From Bacteroidales bacterium (GTDB lineage Bacteria; Bacteroidota; Bacteroidia; Bacteroidales; UBA7960): a stretch of DNA of 5,025 bases. The stretch covers positions 1 to 5,025 of the forward strand of contig PWNO01000251.1 of the NCBI GenBank assembly GCA_003557765.1, given 5' to 3'. Within the stretch, counting starts at the first letter, position 1. Each line of letters begins with the position of its first letter. Positions 1 through 5,025 of this stretch are shown in pieces. Position numbers and translations under genes: made by a program. The notes under the pieces were generated by a model. It saw only the letters and a program-made list of their open reading frames with translations, did no database searches and had not been told where the DNA came from.

Positions 1-617
1 GGGTTGTGCTTTACCGCGCCGATAAGGGTCCAGTCGGCCGTGCCGCGATACATCTGGCAGCGTGTGCGTCCGTGAATGGCCAGGGCTGCGATGCCGCAAT
101 CCTGAAGACGCTCGGCAATATCAACGATGTGCTTGCTATTCTGATCGTAGCCCAGCCTTGTTTTCACGGTAACGGGCAGGTCAACCGCCTGCACGATGCG
201 GCGGCACATTTCCACCATCTTAGGCACATCATTCATGATGCCTGAGCCGGCACCCTTGGAGGCCACTTTTCTTACCGGACAACCAAAATTGATGTCGACA
301 AAATCGGGACCGGCGCTTGCCGCCACCTCCGCAGCACGCACCATGGCATCGATGTGTGCACCAAAGACCTGTATGCTCACCGGACGCTCCTCCGGATAGA
401 TGTCAAGCTTGTGGAGGCTCTTATCCGCATCGCGTATCAGCCCGTCGGCGGATATAAATTCGGTATACACCCAATCCGCCCCCATCTCCTTGCAGATCTT
501 CCGAAATGGCGGATCGGAAATGTCTTCCATGGGAGCCAGCACCACCGGCAGATGGGGAAACGTTACGTTGCCAATCTTTATGCTTTGTAAAAACGCGGTA
601 TTGCTTTGGCTGCCCAT
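1..617 (-). CDS. dusB: tRNA-dihydrouridine synthase, DusB type (3' part cut off by window edge)
   Basis: This is the N-terminal 205 residues of a flavoenzyme that reduces specific uridines in the tRNA D-loop to dihydrouridine using FMN and NAD(P)H. What is visible is the front of the TIM-barrel. LAPMEDISDPPF (residues 27-38) is the first-strand FMN motif. YTEFIS is at 51-56. DINFGCPVRKVASKGAGSG (108-126) contains Cys113, the expected catalytic acid. VKTRLG (151-156) carries the conserved Lys152, and IHGRTR (181-186) the conserved His182. The family is usually about 310-340 residues, so roughly the last third, including the C-terminal helical domain, lies beyond position 1. The start is the ATG at 615-617, because an in-frame TAG at 624-626 rules out anything further upstream. 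The leader is A-rich without a Shine-Dalgarno sequence. The gene lies 91 nt after the hydrolase stop. The wording of the motifs matches DusB-like proteins of Bacteroidota as I remember them; DusA or DusC is less likely. No key residue is missing in the visible part. Confidence 0.96.
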   Translation of the reverse strand, partial: MGSQSNTAFLQSIKIGNVTFPHLPVVLAPMEDISDPPFRKICKEMGADWVYTEFISADGLIRDADKSLHKLDIYPEERPVSIQVFGAHIDAMVRAAEVAASAGPDFVDINFGCPVRKVASKGAGSGIMNDVPKMVEMCRRIVQAVDLPVTVKTRLGYDQNSKHIVDIAERLQDCGIAALAIHGRTRCQMYRGTADWTLIGAVKHN

Positions 618-649
618 TATTTTCTAAAAGGATGAATTTTTTTTTGCTT

Positions 650-666
650 CTTAATGCAAAATTAAG
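650..666. repeat. 6-bp inverted repeat overlapping the dus -7 element
   Basis: CTTAAT (650-655) and ATTAAG (661-666) are perfect inverted arms around a 5-nt spacer. The repeat covers the whole candidate -7 box of dus. As an RNA hairpin it would be weak, being all A/T except one G-C pair. On the minus strand it is followed by an A-run rather than a T-run, so it is not an intrinsic terminator for the hydrolase. It could be an operator, or chance in AT-rich DNA. Confidence 0.4.
657..664 (-). promoter_or_regulatory. Candidate Bacteroidota-type -7 promoter element for dus
   Basis: Read on the minus strand these bases are TAATTTTG, an exact match to the Bacteroidota housekeeping -7 consensus TAnnTTTG. 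Transcription would begin about seven bases downstream, near 650, giving a leader of roughly 33 nt before the dus ATG at 617. The partner -33 box (TTTG) is not at the expected spacing: the nearest TTTG ends about 13 nt upstream, compared with the usual 17-23. The call therefore rests on one box plus its position in the only sizeable gap of the window. Confidence 0.45.
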
Positions 667-682
667 GAAAACAGGCACAAAT

Positions 683-704
683 CTGTTCACCTTTAACTGT
701 TCAC
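683..704. repeat. Two tandem 8-bp direct repeats upstream of dus
   Basis: CTGTTCAC occurs at 683-690 and again at 697-704 (GTGAACAG on the minus strand), exact and with a 14-bp period. In the dus transcription direction they sit just upstream of the candidate -7 element, over and behind the place where a -33 box would be. That is where an activator or repressor could bind. The 14-bp period does not equal whole helical turns. No regulator is identifiable from this window. Confidence 0.5.
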
Positions 705-708
705 TGTT

Positions 709-1491
709 TTACACCGGATTCAAAAAATATAAAACCTCCTTAACGAACGGATCGGGTTGTTCGGCGTGCAGCCAATGGCTGGCGCCATCAAGGGTCCTGA
801 CAATTGCCTGGGGAAACATTTTCCTGATTTCTGGGATATGTGCATCCTGCACATAATCGGAAGCACCGCCACGAAGGAATAACACAGGAAGGTTGATCGG
901 AACGGTTGAATCAACAGCCCTGAAAATTTCGGGCAGGTTTTCCCTGATGGCCTCCAGGTTGATGCGCCAGCCAAGGTTTGCCCTGTCTTTCCAGTAAAGG
1001 TTTTTCTGCAGAAACTGACGTAACCTGTCATTGACGATGATCGACTTCATCTCCTCAACAGCCTCCTGACGGTGGTCAAAACGGCTCAGGTCAAGCTCCA
1101 TCAAAGCACTTATAATGCTTTTGTGATTGTCGCCGTGCCGGCTTGCGCCCGGAACAATGTCTGCAACAATCATTTTTGTGACCCGCTCCGGATAGTCAAC
1201 GGTAAACTGCATCGCTGTTTTCCCTCCCATTGAATGACCCAAAAGCGTTATTTTTTCAAGCTCTTTCTCCTCAAGGAACTCATACAGGTCGTCCACCATC
1301 GCTTCGTAATTGTGGATATTGCTATGACCTGAACGCCCGTGGTTTCGCTGGTCTGGCACAAAAACATGGTAATTTTCGTCCGCAATGCGCCGGCCGATTG
1401 ACACCCAGTTATCTGACATTCCAAAAAGACCGTGTAAAATGATCAAAGGCTGATGACCTGATTTCCCATATTCGCGGTAAAAAAGCTGCAT
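709..1491 (-). CDS. Alpha/beta hydrolase, YbfF/ABHD11-like esterase
   Basis: This 260-residue cytoplasmic serine hydrolase has no signal peptide and a length normal for the YbfF group. The fold's landmarks appear in order: HGLFG (residues 20-24) forms the oxyanion-hole loop; VPDQRNHGRSG (45-55) follows; GHSMGG (85-90) is the nucleophile elbow with Ser87; and GASHWLHAEQP (236-246) carries the catalytic His239. Two acid candidates exist: Asp111 in VADIVPG, the position I recall as catalytic in E. coli YbfF, and Asp212 in RGGASDYV, the position canonical in the wider fold. A helical cap lies between about 115 and 195. The likely activity is hydrolysis of short-chain acyl esters or thioesters, but the natural substrate cannot be read from the sequence. 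The ATG at 1489-1491 is 18 nt after the malQ stop, and that stop is also the first in-frame stop upstream, so no earlier ATG is possible. It is probably co-transcribed with malQ, with no evident role in starch metabolism. Menaquinone-pathway MenH is a less likely alternative. Confidence 0.93.
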   Translation of the reverse strand: MQLFYREYGKSGHQPLIILHGLFGMSDNWVSIGRRIADENYHVFVPDQRNHGRSGHSNIHNYEAMVDDLYEFLEEKELEKITLLGHSMGGKTAMQFTVDYPERVTKMIVADIVPGASRHGDNHKSIISALMELDLSRFDHRQEAVEEMKSIIVNDRLRQFLQKNLYWKDRANLGWRINLEAIRENLPEIFRAVDSTVPINLPVLFLRGGASDYVQDAHIPEIRKMFPQAIVRTLDGASHWLHAEQPDPFVKEVLYFLNPV

Positions 1492-1509
1492 GATAATCTG
1501 CCGATTTTT

Positions 1510-2991
1510 TTAACGTCCGTATATTTTGGTAATACTAAGCAATTCGCTAATGTGGTCATCGGTAACCATCTCTTTGGTGTAGCGCCATTTCCAGTAACCG
1601 GGAGATTTTCCCGGGAAATTCATCCTGGCTTCTGCCCCCATCCGCAGGATATCCTGCATGGGAACGATTGCGACATTGGAAACGGTTGACCAGGCAAGGC
1701 GAATGAACGACCAGGCCGGGTCATTGTCATCAAAACAAAAATAATCGCGCACATTTTGCTTATCCTGCTCCGAGCTTTCGTCATACCAACCCAGAGTGGT
1801 GTTGTTGTCATGCGTACCAGTGTACACCACACTGTTTTTGTCGTAGGTATGGGGAATGAACTCATTTTCTTCAGCCGAATCAAAGGCAAACTGCAGAATT
1901 TTCATCCCCGGCATTTTGAACGCCTCACGCATCTCTTCCACGTCGGGCGTGATCACCCCCAAATTTTCGGCAATGATCGGTTTTTCTCCAAGCTCTTTGT
2001 AAACGGCCTTTAGCATAGCATGACCGGGTGCGTCAATCCACTTCCCATTGATGGCTGTTTTTTCACCATAGGGAACAGCCCAGTAAGCTGCAAGTCCGCG
2101 AAAGTGATCAATGCGCAGAATGTCGTACAGCAGGAAATTTGCCTGAATCCTGTCGATCCACCACTGAAAGTTGTTCTGCTCCATATAATTCCAGTCGTAG
2201 ATCGGATTGCCCCAAAGCTGGCCTGTGGCACTGAAATAGTCGGGTGGGACACCGGCCACGGTACGGGGTGTCATGGTTTCATCAAAGTCAAACAGTTCCG
2301 GATTTGCCCAGGCGTCGGCACTGTCGAGAGCCACATAAAGGGGGATGTCGCCAATGATCTGCACGTTGTTGACGTTGGCGTAAGATTTCAGTTCCAGCCA
2401 TTGATGATAGAAAATAAACTGTAGAAAGCGGTAAAATCCAATCTCATCAGACAAATGTTGACTGTAGCGTTTCAGGGCGTCCTTTTCCCGCACTTTGATC
2501 TGCTCACTCCACTCCTGCCAGGGTTTTCCTTTGTGATGGTCTTTGAGGGCCATGAACATGGCATAATCCTCCAGCCACTTTTTATTTCCCCTACAAAAAC
2601 TCTCAAATTGCTGTCTGATTTTCGTATCCCTACCATCTAAAAACCGTTCATACGCTTTGCCAAGGAGGGCATATTTATAATTAAAAACTTTCCCGTAATC
2701 GACCTGATCATTCGGGAAGTATTCCTTTTCAGGAAGTTCTTTTTTATCAAGTAATGATGCTTGCACCAATTTTTCAAGATCAATCAGGAGTGGATTTCCC
2801 GCGAAAGCGGAAAAACACTGATAGGGGGAATCGCCATAGCCGGTATGTCCGAGTGGCAGTATCTGCCAAAGCTTCTGTCCGGAAGCAACCAGAAAGTCAA
2901 CAAATGCACGGGCTTCGCTACCCATTGTACCGATTCCGTATTTCCCCGGAAGGGATGTAACATGAAGTAAAATTCCACTTTTTCTTTCCAT
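1510..2991 (-). CDS. malQ: 4-alpha-glucanotransferase (amylomaltase), glycoside hydrolase family 77
   Basis: This cytoplasmic enzyme transfers 4-alpha-glucan segments between maltodextrins, releasing glucose and building longer chains. At 493 residues it has the single-domain length of the Thermus-type amylomaltases. All catalytic landmarks are intact: LHVTSLPGKYGIG near the N-terminus (9-21); GDIPLYVALDSADAW (214-228); the acceptor-binding '250s loop' PPDYFSATGQLWGNP (249-263); nucleophile Asp295 in RIDHFRG; acid/base Glu342 in IAENLG; and transition-state stabiliser Asp395 in TGTHDNNT. These fall within two positions of the equivalent residues I recall for the Thermus enzyme (293, 340 and 395). 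No starch-binding domain is attached. The start at 2989-2991 is the first ATG after an in-frame stop at 3004-3006. It follows the transporter stop by 28 nt, with an A/T-rich leader lacking a Shine-Dalgarno sequence. The placement right behind a sugar permease supports a role in using imported maltose or maltodextrin, or in turning over internal glycogen. Confidence 0.97.
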   Translation of the reverse strand: MERKSGILLHVTSLPGKYGIGTMGSEARAFVDFLVASGQKLWQILPLGHTGYGDSPYQCFSAFAGNPLLIDLEKLVQASLLDKKELPEKEYFPNDQVDYGKVFNYKYALLGKAYERFLDGRDTKIRQQFESFCRGNKKWLEDYAMFMALKDHHKGKPWQEWSEQIKVREKDALKRYSQHLSDEIGFYRFLQFIFYHQWLELKSYANVNNVQIIGDIPLYVALDSADAWANPELFDFDETMTPRTVAGVPPDYFSATGQLWGNPIYDWNYMEQNNFQWWIDRIQANFLLYDILRIDHFRGLAAYWAVPYGEKTAINGKWIDAPGHAMLKAVYKELGEKPIIAENLGVITPDVEEMREAFKMPGMKILQFAFDSAEENEFIPHTYDKNSVVYTGTHDNNTTLGWYDESSEQDKQNVRDYFCFDDNDPAWSFIRLAWSTVSNVAIVPMQDILRMGAEARMNFPGKSPGYWKWRYTKEMVTDDHISELLSITKIYGR

Positions 2992-3019
2992 AAAGAAATG
3001 ATATCAATTATTTTAATGA

Positions 3020-4996
3020 TTATTGTTCGATGATTTTCTTGATCAGTTTTTCGTCGGGATCATGTACGACGAAGATCGTCACTAAGGCTGCAATAAACAA
3101 GCAGATTCCACCGAGCAAGAGGGCATATATCGGTTGTCCCTGGGCAACGAACCGGATAAATGAACCCAAAATGCTGGCTGCTACGATCTGGGGTAAAACT
3201 ATAAACACATTAAACAGGCCCATGTAGGTTCCCATTTTATGTGATGGCAATGAACCTGTTAGCAGTGCATATGGCATTGCGAGTATGCTTGCCCAGGCTA
3301 CACCTATTCCGAGCATTGACAGAATGATCCAGTTTGGATTGGGCACAAATAGCATGGAAATAAATCCAATGCCTCCCAGGCTTAGAGCCAATGCATGGGT
3401 ATATCGCCGGTTTGTGCGTCGGGCAATCCATGGCAACAGAAAAGCGATAATTGCTGCAAAGCCGTTATATACAGAGAAAGACACGCCCACCCAGTTTGCA
3501 CCTTGGTTGTACTCGCGTTGCACGCGCCTAACATCGTATAGCAGCTTCAGCTGATCAGCAGTGAACGCGTTATTAAAGTCATACTTGCTTTCGTTTTCAA
3601 CAAAAAAGCCCAGTGCCTGGTGTTTGACATTGCGGATTTGCTCACCTCTCTGGATGATCGCTGCCAGGCTATCCATTTCTTCCCTCACATAGCCGGGAAT
3701 GCCTTCATGCCCTTGCTTAACATATGCATCAACCAGGGCAGGAACCAGTTTTTCGACATGGATTATCCTGTTATTGGCAAAAAAGCTGGCAACGTTAATG
3801 TCGATGTTCAATTGTTTTAAACCGGGATCTTCAAGACTTCTGTTATAAGCATTCATGTCTCTCATAACCAGCCTTATGCGCTCCAGTTCTTCAGGTTTTG
3901 ACGCATTTAGATCCTGGTATTGCCGGGCAATTTCATTAAGCTGATAGATTTGCTCACGTTCCAGCTTCATGTTATAGATATGACTTGTTACTCCCGGGGT
4001 GGTGAAATTCCACATAGAAAAGAGTGCAACCCATGAAAAAAACTGGACGATGGCCAGTTGTCCCATTGTTTTCGGCATGCGAAACAAATCATTGATGACG
4101 ATAACAAAGCCGTTCTTTTTCTTGTTGTTTTTGATTAAAAAACCTGCAATCCACTGGATCAGGCCAAAAATCATGAACCCCACGGTAAGAATATAAAGCT
4201 GCCAACTGATAAACTCATAGCGGTATACAAGGAAGGTAAGAACTGCACCAAGCGCTATCCACAAAACGGATGGTTTTGAAAACTTTTGGTATGGCAATAT
4301 ATCGCCGATTTTGTGATCCTGTGCAACCCTTTCGGCCCCCTTTTCAAGCTCTTCATAATCTCGCAATTGCTTCGGAGAGTATTCACGTGTTCTCAATACT
4401 GTCCATAATACGGCAGAGAAGAAAACAATACCGCCAAGTAGAAATGCAATTCTAACAGATGGAGGGACAACACCTTCAGGGGCTTCATTACTGACGCCCA
4501 TCAATGTTGTCAAAAACCATGGAAGCATGGAGGCGATCACAGAGCCTGTTCCAATAAGGAAGCTTTGCATGGCAAACCCTGTATTGCGCTGTTCGGGGGG
4601 GAGCATATCACCCACAAATGCACGAAAGGGCTCCATACACATATCAATGCTGGCTCCCAATATCCAGAAAATTCCTACGGCAATCCACAGTAGCGGTGCT
4701 GTTGGTAAAAGTATCAAGGCAATGGATGAGGCAATCGCTCCTATAAGGAAATAGGGCCTTCGCCTGCCAAGGCGCGTCCACGTGTTATCGCTCATGTATC
4801 CCACGATGGGCTGTACAATAAGCCCTGTGACGGGTGCAGCAATCCATAAAATCGGAATGTTTTCAATGTCTGCTCCAAGAGTTTGAAAGATTCTGCTCAG
4901 GTTCGCATTCTGGAGGGCAAAACCAAACTGAATGCCCAAAAATCCGAAACTCATGTTCCAGATTTGCCAGAAAGATAAACGGGGTCTGGTTTTCAT
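3020..4996 (-). CDS. MFS sugar transporter, SLC45/GPH type (maltose- or sucrose-like), with large periplasmic insertion
   Basis: This inner-membrane permease probably carries out cation-coupled uptake of an alpha-glucoside such as maltose. The N-terminus (LSFWQIWNMSFGF, 8-20) is typical of bacterial SLC45-like maltose transporters. The loop after TM2 holds MSDNTWTRLGRRRPY (68-82), the MFS motif-A variant with GRRRP shared with plant sucrose carriers. A second basic loop, ARRTNRRY, is at 525-532. Hydrophobic segments lie at about 10-29, 46-67, 82-100, 102-118, 141-163, 182-201, 243-260, 264-288, 312-330, 500-522, 532-550, 555-577, 590-610 and 622-645, giving 14 rather than 12. Residues 337-497 form a soluble, helix-rich stretch predicted to be periplasmic. 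This makes the protein 658 residues, against roughly 430-520 for relatives I know. An in-frame TGA at 5003-5005 fixes the ATG at 4994-4996. The malQ gene follows after 28 nt, which favours maltose or maltodextrin over sucrose, though the exact substrate is inferred. Confidence 0.92.
   Translation of the reverse strand: MKTRPRLSFWQIWNMSFGFLGIQFGFALQNANLSRIFQTLGADIENIPILWIAAPVTGLIVQPIVGYMSDNTWTRLGRRRPYFLIGAIASSIALILLPTAPLLWIAVGIFWILGASIDMCMEPFRAFVGDMLPPEQRNTGFAMQSFLIGTGSVIASMLPWFLTTLMGVSNEAPEGVVPPSVRIAFLLGGIVFFSAVLWTVLRTREYSPKQLRDYEELEKGAERVAQDHKIGDILPYQKFSKPSVLWIALGAVLTFLVYRYEFISWQLYILTVGFMIFGLIQWIAGFLIKNNKKKNGFVIVINDLFRMPKTMGQLAIVQFFSWVALFSMWNFTTPGVTSHIYNMKLEREQIYQLNEIARQYQDLNASKPEELERIRLVMRDMNAYNRSLEDPGLKQLNIDINVASFFANNRIIHVEKLVPALVDAYVKQGHEGIPGYVREEMDSLAAIIQRGEQIRNVKHQALGFFVENESKYDFNNAFTADQLKLLYDVRRVQREYNQGANWVGVSFSVYNGFAAIIAFLLPWIARRTNRRYTHALALSLGGIGFISMLFVPNPNWIILSMLGIGVAWASILAMPYALLTGSLPSHKMGTYMGLFNVFIVLPQIVAASILGSFIRFVAQGQPIYALLLGGICLFIAALVTIFVVHDPDEKLIKKIIEQ
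3506..3988 (-). other. Insertion region of the MFS transporter: soluble domain between TM7- and TM8-equivalent helices
   Basis: This covers residues 337-497 of the transporter. The stretch begins right after FTTPGV at the end of one membrane helix and ends before NQGANWVGV, which opens the next. It has no hydrophobic run long enough to cross the membrane and no cysteine. It is rich in charged helical segments, for example around 343-362, 368-388, 413-428, 436-452 and 480-496. The preceding motif-A loop is cytoplasmic, so counting helices puts this region in the periplasm. The reading frame runs through it without interruption, so it is not a frameshift artefact. I recognise no known domain in it. 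Confidence 0.75.
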
Positions 4997-5025
4997 ACAA
5001 AATCAATTATCTGGTCAATAAAAAA

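Larger units (their letters stand above)
618..708. other. 91-nt intergenic region between hydrolase and dus
   Basis: This is the only gap longer than 30 nt between genes. Besides the repeats and the -7-like box listed separately, it holds a run of nine T on the plus strand (637-645; nine A in the dus leader). No GC-rich stem followed by a T-run is present for minus-strand transcripts, so I see no intrinsic terminator after the hydrolase. Read-through into dus is possible. Confidence 0.7.

Noticed and set aside
637..645. Run of nine T as part of an intrinsic terminator
   Set aside because: The T-run is on the plus strand while all genes are on the minus strand, and no GC-rich stem precedes it in either orientation.
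421..690. 89-codon minus-strand open frame beginning upstream of dus
   Set aside because: It overlaps the 5' end of dus in another frame; the dus frame carries the conserved LAPMEDISD and TEFIS motifs, so this is a shadow.
506..856. 116-codon open frame on the plus strand spanning the dus-hydrolase gap
   Set aside because: It runs antisense over the start of dus and the end of the hydrolase, both clearly recognisable, and its translation shows no family motif.
2020..2424. 134-codon open frame on the plus strand
   Set aside because: It lies wholly inside malQ on the opposite strand, resembles no protein I know, and malQ has all its catalytic motifs in its own frame.
3506..3988. Possibility that the long non-membrane stretch in the transporter is a frameshift or an inserted mobile element
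   Set aside because: The frame is continuous with intact transporter motifs on both sides, and no terminal inverted repeats, target duplication or transposase-like sequence is visible.
4998..5005. TGATTTTG on the minus strand just before the transporter ATG, one mismatch from the TAnnTTTG promoter box
   Set aside because: It abuts the start codon at 4996, so transcription would begin inside the coding region; the true promoter probably lies beyond the window.

Overview
The window holds four genes, all on the minus strand and closely packed. Reading in the direction of transcription (high to low coordinates) they are: a 658-residue MFS sugar transporter of the SLC45/GPH type (4996-3020), a 493-residue GH77 4-alpha-glucanotransferase, malQ (2991-1510), a 260-residue alpha/beta hydrolase of the YbfF/ABHD11 type (1491-709), and the first 205 codons of a tRNA-dihydrouridine synthase of the DusB type (617-1, cut by the window edge). 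There are no RNA genes, mobile elements or CRISPR arrays, and no convincing terminator.

The organism is most likely a member of the Bacteroidota. The DusB and transporter sequences look like those I know from that phylum. The start codons have A/T-rich leaders with no clear Shine-Dalgarno sequence. A perfect match to the Bacteroidota -7 promoter element (TAnnTTTG) lies in front of dus. I cannot place it more precisely. Base composition is moderate, but visibly more GC-rich in the dus part than in the transporter part.

The first three genes are separated by only 28 and 18 nt and probably form one transcript. Transporter plus MalQ make a coherent module. The permease would bring a maltose- or sucrose-like sugar across the inner membrane, and MalQ would rearrange the resulting maltodextrins in the cytoplasm, freeing glucose and making longer chains for phosphorolysis. 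The hydrolase has no evident link to this pathway and may be a passenger. The 91-nt gap before dus is the largest and carries the only promoter-like signal, so dus may start its own transcript.

The window is mostly conserved metabolism, and I do not see an undescribed multi-gene system. The most unusual feature is inside the transporter: a roughly 160-residue, helix-rich, cysteine-free soluble insertion, predicted periplasmic, between the segments equivalent to TM7 and TM8, where relatives known to me have a short loop. The transporter also has two additional hydrophobic segments between the two MFS halves.
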